Assembly: GCF_013328345.1 (NCBI RefSeq)
Contig: NZ_JABULX010000036.1
Coordinates: forward strand, 1-38,966
Origin: Marinifaba aquimaris
Lineage (GTDB): Bacteria > Pseudomonadota > Gammaproteobacteria > Enterobacterales > Alteromonadaceae
Length of the DNA stretch: 38,966 nucleotides
Direction: 5' to 3'
Shown one piece after another: positions 8,205 through 17,556 of the stretch. Under the pieces are notes generated by a model that saw only the letters and a list, made by a program, of their open reading frames with translations, was not told the origin of the DNA and made no database searches. The position numbers and the translations under genes are program-made. Within the stretch, counting starts at the first letter, position 1. The number at the start of each line of letters is the position of its first letter.

Positions 8205-11031
8205 GCAATTATTCCAAGCTAAATGGAAGCATCAAGACGCAGTAATACGATTAAAAGCCCTTGATGAACTTAATTTAGAAACGGAAAGTCACATCATCAA
8301 AACCCTCGCCTTTGATGATAGCGATACCCGAGTACGAAAACGTGCATTGGAAAGATTAAATGATCTTGAACTCTTTTGGCAAGCTCATCTAAAAGACAAA
8401 GAAGAGACCATTAAAAAACAATCGCTAGTTAAAGTGTCTCAGTTGTTACTTGACCAAGGTACGAGTCAAATTACTGAAGATGAGAAAAAAGCATTTATAT
8501 TAAACTGCAATGATAAAAGCCTACTTGAAACATTAGTACGAGACGAATCGAATGCTTTATCAGTGCAGTTGAAATGTGACTTGCTAAATAAAATCGATAA
8601 AGCAACACTCGACAATGAAATGGCTATTAAAAGCAATGAAGTTATTGCACTTGCCGCTTACGATAGAGTTTCACATGATATCAAAACACTCGAGAAACTC
8701 ACCCAAAAAGCCAAAGCCCCGCTTGTTGTTGAAAAAGCACAAAATGCACTTTCTGCGCTCATAGAAGCGCAACAAAAACCTATCGACTTACGTAAACAAG
8801 CATCATTAGTACTCAGTCGTTTGCTTGCATTAAAAGATAAAACAGATTACGAACTTATCAAACATCAAGGTGAGCTACTGGTTGCCGAGTGGCAGTCCAT
8901 TGTGCCTGAATTTTCATGTTTTGAAGATTTAGAGCAACAAGAACTTAATGATAAATACGTCACCATCTGTCAAAAGTTAGATGTGGCGACTCAAAGTTTG
9001 AAAGATGCATGGTTCCAAGAAAAACAAGAAAGAGAACAAGCAGAACAGCGTGCGAGTTGTTTACAAAAGGCGAGTGTAGTTATCGAGGAACAAAGTGAAG
9101 TCTTATCAGGATTGATCGAAGCTGAAAATGAAAACGCAGTAGCGTCGGTACTCGCTAATTTGGCTAATGCCAAAACAACTTTGATTGAAAGCCATTATCA
9201 AGGAAGTGATGTTGAGGAATTACTCAATAAAATTAACCAACTTGAAAGTAATGCTAAAAAGCTGCCAGAGTTCTTTGAGAAAATTTCCCTGTTAACCCGT
9301 GAGTTGACATTACTCGCTCAACAAAACCCGCCTAATCAAATAGAAGAATTAGACGAGAAGCAACAAATTTTCAGTACTTGGTTGAAAAACTGGCGTCAGT
9401 TGGTCAAACCATTGACCTTACCATTGCCCGTTTCAATCAATGAAACCTCAATTGCCTTGATTACACAATGGCAAACAGCCATAGCGGAGTATCAAGCGGG
9501 GCAAGATAAAAAAATTCAATTGATTCGAAGTAAACTGAAAGAATTAAAGCGCCTTATTTTCTCTGGTAAATATAATGCTGCACTGGGTTTATTTAGAAAA
9601 ATGAGTGAATGGCACGGTGAATTGACGCCTGCTAATCAAGGCAAAATAGAAAAAGAATACCAAGTTATTCACGAAAAAATTGACGAATTAGCAGATTGGA
9701 AAGAATACATCGCTATTCCAAGAAAAAAAGAGCTACTGGAAGAGGTTCAAGCGTTAAGCCAGCTAGAAAATCCAGACCCAACACAGCAAGCGAAAGAAGT
9801 GAAAGCGTTGAGACAAGTTTGGTTGCTTTTAGGTAATGTGCCAACAGACGAAAACGAATCGCTTAACCAAGCGTTTAATGAAGCAAGTGAATTAGCGTTT
9901 GCACCATGTCGTCAATATTACCAGGCTCAAGATGAAGTAAGAGCTCAAAACTTAACGCATAAACAGGCATTAATAGATGAGTTGCTTTCATTAGAACAAA
10001 CGCAAAGTAGCGAGGATTTCGATATAAGCCTGCTCGGTCGCAAGCTTAATGACCTGATGGTCCGCTGGAATAAAATAGGCTTTGTCGATAAGTCTTTACA
10101 TAAGTCTATCAATGATCAGTTTTACTCTGTGTTTAAGCCTTTAAAAGAGCGCAGTAAGAAGTGGAACCAAGACAACCTCGCTGCCAAGCAAAAGCTGATA
10201 CAACAAGCAGAAGAAGCTCAACAATTAGATGATATCCAACAGGCAATAGACGCATTAAAGCAACTTCAGAATCAATGGAAAGACATTGGCTTTGCCGGAC
10301 CTGGAAAAGACAAGGCATTATGGCAGGCTTTTAGAAAAATTAACGATAATGTATTTGCAAAACGTGATGATTTAAAACGCCAAGAACAAAGCAAACAGAA
10401 AAGTCTATCCAGTAACATTGATAAACAGCTTTTGGCATTATCAGAAGATCTTAAACGTGTTAATAGTTTAAAAGAGCTCGAACCAATTGAAAGTAGCGTT
10501 AGGCATTTAATTAACGATGAACTTAAGCAAGAATTGGCCGAGCATCAATTCAAAAAACTAACTGCGTCTAAAAATAATTTACTCGATAAGTTAAAAGCCA
10601 AACGCAATGAGCTAAAAAATGATAAGCAGCTACAAAAGCTAACTTCTTTTAAACAGGCCTTAATCGAATGGTTTGAATCGTCTAATAAACTTACAGAAGA
10701 AGAAGTAGCAGAGCTTGGTAAACCTTATGCCGTTTTTATAAAGGCTGCCTACCAACAAGCCACTATACCTAGTGATGAGGCCTTGCTTGCTCAAAGCTAT
10801 GAAATAAGATTAAAGATTGAGATTGCTGCTGAGATTGCCCCTCTCCCTGAGGACAACCAGAAGCGAATGGAAATACAGGTAAACCTTTTAGCTGATAAGC
10901 ATAACCAAGGTCAAACCTTGGATACAAACCAACTGATACTAGATTGGTTGGGACTAGGCATGATCAAAGAAGGTGATTCACTAGCAAAGAGTGTTCGAAC
11001 TGACTTAGAGAGAGTACTGTTAGCACTTTAA
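8191..11031 (+). CDS. Large DUF349-repeat protein, function unknown
   Basis: A soluble, mostly helical protein of 946 residues. The N-terminus (about 1-70) looks like HEAT-type repeats (RLKALDELNLETESHIIKTLAFDD). A charged coiled-coil-like region follows (around 260-290), and at least three DUF349 repeats lie in the C-terminal half, near residues 535-600, 610-675 and 685-755. Their hallmark is W..IGF followed by FR.IND.VFAKRDDL or FYSVFKPLKERSKKW. No catalytic motif is seen. Homologues are widespread in Alteromonadales and Pseudomonas, but I know of no assigned function; the helical-repeat structure suggests binding to a protein or nucleic acid partner. It is the last gene of the zinc-ribbon/DUF1315 operon and ends at a strong terminator. 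The ATG lies inside the DUF1315 gene. Confidence 0.85.
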   Translation: MKIFKQLFQAKWKHQDAVIRLKALDELNLETESHIIKTLAFDDSDTRVRKRALERLNDLELFWQAHLKDKEETIKKQSLVKVSQLLLDQGTSQITEDEKKAFILNCNDKSLLETLVRDESNALSVQLKCDLLNKIDKATLDNEMAIKSNEVIALAAYDRVSHDIKTLEKLTQKAKAPLVVEKAQNALSALIEAQQKPIDLRKQASLVLSRLLALKDKTDYELIKHQGELLVAEWQSIVPEFSCFEDLEQQELNDKYVTICQKLDVATQSLKDAWFQEKQEREQAEQRASCLQKASVVIEEQSEVLSGLIEAENENAVASVLANLANAKTTLIESHYQGSDVEELLNKINQLESNAKKLPEFFEKISLLTRELTLLAQQNPPNQIEELDEKQQIFSTWLKNWRQLVKPLTLPLPVSINETSIALITQWQTAIAEYQAGQDKKIQLIRSKLKELKRLIFSGKYNAALGLFRKMSEWHGELTPANQGKIEKEYQVIHEKIDELADWKEYIAIPRKKELLEEVQALSQLENPDPTQQAKEVKALRQVWLLLGNVPTDENESLNQAFNEASELAFAPCRQYYQAQDEVRAQNLTHKQALIDELLSLEQTQSSEDFDISLLGRKLNDLMVRWNKIGFVDKSLHKSINDQFYSVFKPLKERSKKWNQDNLAAKQKLIQQAEEAQQLDDIQQAIDALKQLQNQWKDIGFAGPGKDKALWQAFRKINDNVFAKRDDLKRQEQSKQKSLSSNIDKQLLALSEDLKRVNSLKELEPIESSVRHLINDELKQELAEHQFKKLTASKNNLLDKLKAKRNELKNDKQLQKLTSFKQALIEWFESSNKLTEEEVAELGKPYAVFIKAAYQQATIPSDEALLAQSYEIRLKIEIAAEIAPLPEDNQKRMEIQVNLLADKHNQGQTLDTNQLILDWLGLGMIKEGDSLAKSVRTDLERVLLAL

Positions 11032-11040
11032 CGCTATTAA

Positions 11041-11070
11041 AAAAAGCGCAGTTTTAACTGCGCTTTTTTT
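11041..11070 (+). terminator. Bidirectional terminator between the DUF349 gene and ansA
   Basis: AAAAAGCGCAGTT-TT-AACTGCGCTTTTTTT: a perfect stem with a T-run on both strands, placed between convergent genes, so it can serve both. Confidence 0.92.
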
Positions 11071-11074
11071 AAGA

Positions 11075-12088
11075 TTAGTCTTTAGAAAGCTCGCCTCTTA
11101 GATTTGTGGTCAAGAGTTCTTTAACCACTTTATTTGATAAATCCTGACTTAACAGATAATACAGCTTAGCGATCACTGTTTCAGTCGTCATATCCAAGCC
11201 ACTGATCACACCCGCATCACTCAATGCATGACCGGTTGCATAGCCGTCCATGTTGACACTTCCTTTAAGACATTGGCTGCAGTTGACGACAATAATACCC
11301 GCTTTATCGGCTTTTTGTAATGTTGCCAGCAGGGCTTCATCTTGCTGCGCATTACCGACACCATATGTCAGCAGTACTAACGCCTGTAATGGGCTCTTGA
11401 GTAGATTATCTAGTACTTGCCAGTCCAAACCTGGAAATAGATGTAAAATACCAACTGATTGTTTTTCAATATTACTGAGCTTAAGTGGTGTATTGACTGT
11501 TGCTTTTACTTCACCTGCAAGTTTCTTGATTTCAATTCCTGCTTCTAATAAAGCTGGATAGTTTGGTGATACAAATGCATCAAAGCCATCGGCATATTGT
11601 TTAGTAGTTCGATTACCTCTAAAAAGCTGATTATTAAAGAAAATACTGACTTCATTAATCGGATGATGTGCAGCCAAATAAAGGGCGTTGAGTAAATTAG
11701 CTCTAGCATCCGATCTCAGTTCTGACAGAGGGATTTGTGAACCGGTGATTATTACGGGCTTTGATAAGTTTTCAAATAAAAATGATAACGCAGAAGCGGT
11801 ATAAGCCATGGTATCAGTGCCATGTAAGATCACAAAGCCATCAAAGTCGTGGTAATTTCTCTGTATATCTTCAGCTAATTGTAACCATGCAGGTACTGAC
11901 ATATTGGCTGAATCGATCAAAGGGTTATATTCATGAATTTCAAACTCAGGCATATCATGATGATAAAACTCGGGCATAGCTGCAATTGTTTCGGTCAAAT
12001 AACCAGGAACAGGTACAAAACCATCTTCGGAGTGTTTCATGCCGATTGTGCCGCCGGTATAAGCAATGTAAATGCGTTTTTTATTCAT
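11075..12088 (-). CDS. ansA: Type I (cytoplasmic) L-asparaginase AnsA
   Basis: Hydrolyses L-asparagine to aspartate and ammonia. At 337 residues it matches the length of E. coli AnsA. The two asparaginase signatures are present: YTGGTIGM with T14, and ILHGTDTMAYTASALS with T91-D92, which supply the catalytic threonines and aspartate. GSQIPLSELRSDARANLLNAL continues the family pattern. There is no signal peptide, which distinguishes it from the periplasmic type II enzyme. It lies downstream of sppA on the minus strand (an E. coli-like neighbourhood), but a hairpin at 12100-12127 sits between them, so ansA may have its own promoter or depend on read-through. Confidence 0.95.
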   Translation of the reverse strand: MNKKRIYIAYTGGTIGMKHSEDGFVPVPGYLTETIAAMPEFYHHDMPEFEIHEYNPLIDSANMSVPAWLQLAEDIQRNYHDFDGFVILHGTDTMAYTASALSFLFENLSKPVIITGSQIPLSELRSDARANLLNALYLAAHHPINEVSIFFNNQLFRGNRTTKQYADGFDAFVSPNYPALLEAGIEIKKLAGEVKATVNTPLKLSNIEKQSVGILHLFPGLDWQVLDNLLKSPLQALVLLTYGVGNAQQDEALLATLQKADKAGIIVVNCSQCLKGSVNMDGYATGHALSDAGVISGLDMTTETVIAKLYYLLSQDLSNKVVKELLTTNLRGELSKD

Positions 12089-12099
12089 TAATTAAACCC

Positions 12100-12127
12100 A
12101 AAAAAAAGCGCAGTGATTACTGCGCTT
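12100..12127 (-). terminator. Terminator after sppA (minus strand)
   Basis: On the minus strand AAGCGCAGT-AATC-ACTGCGCTT is followed by a run of eight T residues. Its stem shares AGCGCAGT/ACTGCGCT with the terminator at 11041. Confidence 0.8.
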
Positions 12128-12156
12128 ATTATTAATTTAGTGTTCAGTGTGTTTAA

Positions 12157-14031
12157 TTATTCAGGACACACTTCACATAGAGCATAAAGACCTTGTGGAT
12201 CATTTAGTCGCGCAACTTTATTGTACTGTGCGATAAACTCATTAACGATAGCTTTAACTTTATTGTCTTTTAAAGGTTGTAAATCATCATTGACATCAGA
12301 ATAATCAAACCAAGTGTTGGCTTGGCCTAAAATTTGTCTGATCATGATCTCTTGAGGTGATAACTCGCGTTCAATGATTTTACTTTCATATTCTTTAATG
12401 TCAGCTAAACGAGCTGCAGCAGAGATGGCATCATCCAGTGTGCCAAGCTCATCAACGAGGCCAAGTTGTTGAGCTTGGGCGCCTGTCCAAACACGACCTT
12501 GGCCAACTTTGTCTACTGCTTCAACAGTCATTTGACGATTACTTGCTACCATTTCAATAAACTGGTCATAAACATTTTCTACACCGTGTTGGATAACCGC
12601 TTTGTATCTAGGATCTAGCTCTTTCATAGGGCTAGCACCCGCAAGCTCAGTTGTACCAACTCCATCGGCATTCACACCTAGATAATCCAGTGCATTTTCA
12701 AATGTCATAAACATACCAAAAACACCGATTGAGCCCGTTATAGTCGTAGGGGATGCCCATATTTCATCTGCACTCGTTGATATCCAATAACCACCTGATG
12801 CTGCAACAGAGGCCATAGATGCAACAACTGGTTTACCGGCTTGTTGCAATAAATCAATTTCTTTTCTAATCACTTCACTAGCAAAAGCAGAACCACCTGG
12901 GCTGTCAACACGCAAAACGACTGCTTTTACATTGTCATCAAGTCGAGCTTTTTGCAGTAATCGAGCTGTGCTGTCACCCCCAATGGTACCTTCATCTTGA
13001 TAACCATCAAGAATTGTACCTTTGGCGACAACAACACCAACTTGGTTAGGGTTTGTCACAGGTAGAGGTAAAGGAGGTTTCACGACAGATAAGTAATCAG
13101 CGTAGGTAATTTGATTAAAAGTAACTTCATCAGACTCCCAACCAGCGATGTTAGCGATTGCTTCACGGTATTGGTGTCTGTGCGTTAACTTATCAACCCA
13201 GCCGTTATCAATTGCAAATTGTGCAAAATTACCATTTACTTTGGCAATTTTTGCTTCGAATTCAGTCAGGCTTTCGTCAAAGTTATCGATATCCATATTA
13301 CGACGCTGTGCAACTTCGGTTTTATAAGTTAACCAAAGCTCATCGAGCAATGCTTGGTTTGCTTGTTTTGCTTCGACACTCATATCTTCGCGCATAAACG
13401 GTTCAACTGCAGATTTAAATGTTCCTACACGAAAGATATGCGTAGTAATTTTCAAATTTTCTAAGGCTTTTTTGAAGTAAAGGCGATATGAGCCATAACC
13501 CTCGATAAAAACACCACCCATAGGATTTAAGAAGATTTCATCAGCGTAACTTGCAACAAAATACTGTGACTGGTCATACATATCACCGATTGCAAAAACA
13601 GGTTTTCCCGCTTCTTTAACAGATTCAATGGCTTGGCCGATTGCTTTTAATTTATCAAGGCCGGCAGGGTTCATACGAGATAACTCAAGTACTACAGCTT
13701 TAATTCTATTATCATCTTTGGCGTTTTCTAAAACATGGACGACATCTGCTACCAGTACTTCTGCTTCTGGGTCGGCTTCTCCAGACGCCTCATTTAAAAA
13801 TTTCTCGACGGGATCTATCGGCTTTAATTGCTCAACTAAATTACCTTCTAAATTGAGCACGAGCGCAGTTTCATTTGGCACTTGCACTTTATCTTCATCA
13901 GATAACATTGCACTAATAAAAACGACCAATAGGGTAAAGAAAATTAAGTTAATAATTATTTTTCTACTGGTATTAATGAAAGACCATAAAGCAGAAAATA
14001 CTCTGCGGATCCCCGATTTTTGTGTCGACAT
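12157..14031 (-). CDS. sppA: Signal peptide peptidase SppA, 67K type
   Basis: A membrane-anchored serine protease that degrades cleaved signal peptides on the periplasmic side. At 624 residues it is the long, tandem-domain type of E. coli. One transmembrane segment (about 24-43) follows a basic N-terminus. The catalytic dyad is split between the two domains as in E. coli: the lysine in RVGTFKSAVEPF (K206) and the serine in VDSPGGSAFASEV (S381). ASGGYWIS and TGSIGVFGMF are further S49-family motifs. An AGGA sequence lies 9 bases before the ATG. It is followed on the same strand by a terminator and ansA. Confidence 0.95.
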   Translation of the reverse strand: MSTQKSGIRRVFSALWSFINTSRKIIINLIFFTLLVVFISAMLSDEDKVQVPNETALVLNLEGNLVEQLKPIDPVEKFLNEASGEADPEAEVLVADVVHVLENAKDDNRIKAVVLELSRMNPAGLDKLKAIGQAIESVKEAGKPVFAIGDMYDQSQYFVASYADEIFLNPMGGVFIEGYGSYRLYFKKALENLKITTHIFRVGTFKSAVEPFMREDMSVEAKQANQALLDELWLTYKTEVAQRRNMDIDNFDESLTEFEAKIAKVNGNFAQFAIDNGWVDKLTHRHQYREAIANIAGWESDEVTFNQITYADYLSVVKPPLPLPVTNPNQVGVVVAKGTILDGYQDEGTIGGDSTARLLQKARLDDNVKAVVLRVDSPGGSAFASEVIRKEIDLLQQAGKPVVASMASVAASGGYWISTSADEIWASPTTITGSIGVFGMFMTFENALDYLGVNADGVGTTELAGASPMKELDPRYKAVIQHGVENVYDQFIEMVASNRQMTVEAVDKVGQGRVWTGAQAQQLGLVDELGTLDDAISAAARLADIKEYESKIIERELSPQEIMIRQILGQANTWFDYSDVNDDLQPLKDNKVKAIVNEFIAQYNKVARLNDPQGLYALCEVCPE

Positions 14032-14156
14032 TCAGTTTTATCCTAATTGTGAAATTCCATCTATGCTTATCATAGGACCTTTAGTCCGTTGATTGTAGCT
14101 TTTGTAGATATAAATAAGCTTAGCAACCTGAAGTAAAGGATAGATAGTTTTACGCT

Positions 14157-16205
14157 ATGGTAAATAAATTCGATTCATTGTTCGAACCACTTGACCTTGG
14201 CCATTGCCAGCTTAAGAACCGTATCATAATGGGTTCTATGCACACTGGACTAGAGGAAACCCCAGATAAATTTGATAAATTAGCTCATTTTTACCGTTTG
14301 AGGGCACAAGGCGGGGTAGGCTTGATTATAACAGGAGGGATCAGCCCAACATTAAGAGGAAGACTTGCACCTTTTGCAGCACAATTAAGTTATGGGTGGC
14401 AATTAAGTAAATATAAAAAACTCCCTGATGCAGTACACCCGCATGGTTGTAAAATATGCCTACAAATATTGCACGCAGGGCGATATGCCTATCATCCATT
14501 TTTACAGGCGCCATCAGCAATAAAAGCGGCTATATCGCCATTCAAACCCAGTCAAATGTCTAACCGGCAAATTAATTCAACCATCAAAAGCTTTATTAAG
14601 ACTGCACAATTAGCAAAAAAAGCGGGATACGATGGTGTTGAAATAATGGGCTCTGAAGGCTATTTGATTAATCAGTTTTTATCATCAAAAACGAATATAA
14701 GAACCGACAATTGGGGGGGCTGTATCCTAAAACGAGCACAATTTGCTCGAAAGATTGTCTCAGGAATAAGAGAGAAACTTGGAGAAAGCTTTATCATTAT
14801 ATTTAGACTTTCATTAGCTGATCTTACTGAAAAAGGAATGGGCTGGAATGAAATTCGCCAAATAGCTAATACATTAACATCAGATGGTGTGTCTATGTTT
14901 AATACTGGTATAGGCTGGCATGAGTCGCGTGTACCTACGATAGCTACCTCTGTCCCCAATGCTGCATTTATCTATGCAACAGAAAAACTTAAAAACGAGG
15001 TGTCTGTACCTGTTATTGCTACCAATAGAATTAATATGCCTGATGTAGCTAGTCAGATAATTAAAGATAAAAAAGCAGATGCTATCTGTATGGCGCGGCC
15101 ATTTCTGGCAGATAGTGATTGGGTGATAAAAGCTCAAAACAATGAGCAAGCCTTGATCAACACATGTATTGGTTGCAATCAAGCATGCCTTGACCACGTT
15201 TTTGCTAACAAAAGGGCGAGTTGCTTAGTAAACCCACTGGCTTGCTATGAAACCGAGTACGATTTATCTGAAACTAACTTACCTAAAAATTTGGCTGTAG
15301 TTGGTGCAGGCCCTGCCGGCTTAGCTTTTGCTTCTTATGCGAGTGACAGAGGTCATAAAGTAACGATCTTTGAAAAATCTGACCAGATCGGCGGTCAATT
15401 CAATTGTGCGAAGGTCATTCCAGGTAAATCAGAATTCAACCACACCTTGAGATACTTTCAACAAAAGCTGGCTAAAAATAAAGTTAAAATAATGTTGAAT
15501 CAAAATTTCGATGTAGCGATGGCGGAACAATACGATCACGTGATTGTAGCAACAGGCATTTTACCTTCAATACCTAACATTCAAGGGATTGAGCATGCGA
15601 TAGAATCAGGATTTGCAGTCAGTTATCTCAATTTACTTAGAGATAAATTACAATTAGGTCAATCAGTTGCGATAATTGGTGCAGGTGGGATCGGTTTTGA
15701 CGTAGCTGAATATTTAGCTACAGCGGAAGATTTTCATACAGATGACCCTCAAGATAAATGTTATGCTGAGGCTTGGTATAAACAGTGGGGGATTAATAAA
15801 GATTTAGATACTAACGGGGGCTTGATACAGGCTATACAAAACAAATCACACCGAAAGCTTTATTTAATGCAAAGGAAAAATGAAAAGTTAGGGAAAAGAC
15901 TTGGTAAAACTACGGGCTGGATACATAGGCTTAGCCTCCAATCTCATGGTGTTGAAATGCTAAGTGGTGTGAGTTACAAAGCAATAACAGATAAAGGTTT
16001 AAAATACGAGCAGGATGGAATCGAATCATTCATAGCCTGTGATAACATTGTCATTTGTGCCGGTCAGCGCTCAGATAATAGCCTTTATCAAGAACTGCTA
16101 GATCTATCAATTCCGTGCGACATTATTGGTGGTGCCTTCAAAGCTCAGGAAATAGACGCTAAACACGCAATCCGACAAGCTTTGGAATTAGCCACTAAGA
16201 TTTAA
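14157..16205 (+). CDS. FadH-like 2,4-dienoyl-CoA reductase / NADH:flavin oxidoreductase
   Basis: A three-domain flavoenzyme of 682 residues, close to the length of E. coli FadH (672). An Old Yellow Enzyme-type FMN barrel (about 5-340) is followed by a 4Fe-4S site, C337-x2-C340-x3-C344-x11-C356, and FAD/NAD(P)-binding domains with GAGPAG (383-388) and GAGGIG near 505. Y169 in GSEGYLINQF and H255 in IGWHESRVP correspond to the FadH proton-donor residues, so reduction of 2,4-dienoyl-CoA in unsaturated fatty-acid oxidation is plausible, but other enoate substrates cannot be excluded. The start is fixed by an in-frame stop 12 bases upstream; the only AAGGA lies about 16 bases away. Codon use is rich in ATA and AGA compared with sppA and recBCD. 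The next gene is 11 bases downstream. Confidence 0.85.
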   Translation: MVNKFDSLFEPLDLGHCQLKNRIIMGSMHTGLEETPDKFDKLAHFYRLRAQGGVGLIITGGISPTLRGRLAPFAAQLSYGWQLSKYKKLPDAVHPHGCKICLQILHAGRYAYHPFLQAPSAIKAAISPFKPSQMSNRQINSTIKSFIKTAQLAKKAGYDGVEIMGSEGYLINQFLSSKTNIRTDNWGGCILKRAQFARKIVSGIREKLGESFIIIFRLSLADLTEKGMGWNEIRQIANTLTSDGVSMFNTGIGWHESRVPTIATSVPNAAFIYATEKLKNEVSVPVIATNRINMPDVASQIIKDKKADAICMARPFLADSDWVIKAQNNEQALINTCIGCNQACLDHVFANKRASCLVNPLACYETEYDLSETNLPKNLAVVGAGPAGLAFASYASDRGHKVTIFEKSDQIGGQFNCAKVIPGKSEFNHTLRYFQQKLAKNKVKIMLNQNFDVAMAEQYDHVIVATGILPSIPNIQGIEHAIESGFAVSYLNLLRDKLQLGQSVAIIGAGGIGFDVAEYLATAEDFHTDDPQDKCYAEAWYKQWGINKDLDTNGGLIQAIQNKSHRKLYLMQRKNEKLGKRLGKTTGWIHRLSLQSHGVEMLSGVSYKAITDKGLKYEQDGIESFIACDNIVICAGQRSDNSLYQELLDLSIPCDIIGGAFKAQEIDAKHAIRQALELATKI

Positions 16206-16216
16206 AAGAGTAATTA

Positions 16217-16993
16217 ATGCGAGCAAATAATTTCGAATTATCGTCTTATCTAAGAAGAATAAACTTTACCGAACAACCTAGCCAAGATATTGAATCTATA
16301 TCAAAGATGATGCAAAAACAGTTATTCAACATCACCTTTGAAAATTACGATGTGCAATGCGGAAAAATCGTATCACTTGAACCTGAACATATTGTTGAAA
16401 AAATTCTTAACCATCAACGAGGTGGTTATTGTTACGAATTAAACGGTTTATTTGCAATGGCTTTAACTGCCCTAGGGATAAACTACAAATTTGTGGCTGC
16501 TAGACCCATGTTTTATCCAATGCGCAGACCCAAAACACATATGGTTGTCTTATTTGATTTAAAAGGGACTCGGTATTTAGCTGATCTAGGCTTTGGTAGT
16601 TTTGGTATCAGAGCGCCAATAGCGCTTACAGAAGTAAATAAAGTTATTAAACAGGGCTACGATGAATTTCAATTGTGTCCGTCTGAAGAAGAAAACGGTT
16701 TCATTGTTAAAGCTAAGGTTAAAAATGAATGGGTAAGCCAGTTTGCTTTTAGTGATATTGAGCAAGAATGGATCGATTTTATGCCAGTAAACTACTTAAA
16801 TTCTACGCACCCAGAGACTATTTTCGTCAAAAGCTTATTGTTGATTAGATATACCGAGAATGGAAGAATCATATTATTAGACGATAAATTAAAGACTTAC
16901 GACAAAGGGCAAGTAACTGAAGAGCAAATCTGTGAACTAAGCAAAGATAAAGTTATTAGAAATAAGTTATTGTTAGACTTTAAGCCTTTCTAG
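16217..16993 (+). CDS. Arylamine N-acetyltransferase (NAT)
   Basis: A cytoplasmic enzyme of the NAT family that moves an acetyl group from acetyl-CoA to arylamines or hydrazines; some relatives act as amide synthases in natural-product pathways. At 258 residues it is typical in length. The Cys-His-Asp triad is visible: C72 in RGGYCYELNG, H108 in KTHMVVL and D123 in LADLGFG. It follows the FadH-like gene after 11 bases, so the two are probably one operon, and shares its ATA/AGA-rich codon use. No biosynthetic cluster is seen around it, so xenobiotic handling is as likely as biosynthesis. Confidence 0.9.
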   Translation: MRANNFELSSYLRRINFTEQPSQDIESISKMMQKQLFNITFENYDVQCGKIVSLEPEHIVEKILNHQRGGYCYELNGLFAMALTALGINYKFVAARPMFYPMRRPKTHMVVLFDLKGTRYLADLGFGSFGIRAPIALTEVNKVIKQGYDEFQLCPSEEENGFIVKAKVKNEWVSQFAFSDIEQEWIDFMPVNYLNSTHPETIFVKSLLLIRYTENGRIILLDDKLKTYDKGQVTEEQICELSKDKVIRNKLLLDFKPF

Positions 16994-17164
16994 AAAGGTT
17001 AAAAAAAAGTTATAATATTGTTAGCAAATGTGACTCTTATTACTTTTTAAATGATTAAATGTCACACCTAAAAGAAATATTCATACTTATTTTGACTAGT
17101 TTAACTTTAAAACTAAGGCTGAATAAAATAACTTATATTTGCGTACAAAATTACATCAACACTG

Positions 17165-17193
17165 TTGCTTGTCATTAGGCATTTTAGTATTAA
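17165..17193 (+). promoter_or_regulatory. Candidate sigma-70 promoter for the PilZ gene
   Basis: TTGCTT at 17165-17170, a 17-base spacer and TATTAA at 17188-17193. It sits in the longest gene-free stretch of the window (16994-17243), 50 bases before the PilZ start. The rest of this AT-rich gap shows no other convincing feature. Confidence 0.45.
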
Positions 17194-17243
17194 TATGTAC
17201 GCCGTTTTAAACTCATCAATGGAATTAATGAAGGTATTATTAA

Positions 17244-17543
17244 ATGATTGGACATGACGATAAGCGCGATTTCTATCGTATGATGGTAAACACTGAATGT
17301 CAGGTAACGGTTGTCGATGCCGAAGCGCAGCAAGACCATAGTGCACTATGCAGGGATCTAAGTGCAAATGGAATGGCGGTAGAGATAGACGTTGCTGTAG
17401 ATATGGGGAAAACGGTAGAAGTACATATCCGCTCTACAAATGCTCAAATCCCTTCACTTGATGCAAAAGGAAAAGTAATTCGTTGTTCTAAAGAAAGTGA
17501 TAACCTATGGTTACTCGGTATTGAAATTCAAGAAATCGTTTAG
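17244..17543 (+). CDS. Single-domain PilZ protein (cyclic-di-GMP receptor)
   Basis: A protein of 99 residues that is almost entirely a PilZ domain. Both ligand-binding motifs are intact: R-x3-R at R8-R12 (KRDFYRMM) and D-x-S-x2-G in DLSANGMAV. It should therefore bind cyclic-di-GMP and act as an adaptor or regulator by changing a partner interaction. The partner is unknown. AAGG lies 9 bases before the ATG. The next gene begins 13 bases after the stop, so the pair is probably one operon. Confidence 0.88.
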   Translation: MIGHDDKRDFYRMMVNTECQVTVVDAEAQQDHSALCRDLSANGMAVEIDVAVDMGKTVEVHIRSTNAQIPSLDAKGKVIRCSKESDNLWLLGIEIQEIV

Positions 17544-17556
17544 CGGATAATTGTCT

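Noticed and set aside
13628-14092. Open frame of 154 codons on the plus strand
   Set aside because: It lies almost wholly antisense to sppA, whose domains and catalytic residues are clear, and has no recognisable motif.
16985-16998. Perfect palindrome CCTTTCTAGAAAGG at the end of the NAT gene
   Set aside because: The stem has almost no loop and is followed by A rather than T residues, so it is not a terminator on the plus strand; it overlaps the stop codon and no role can be supported.
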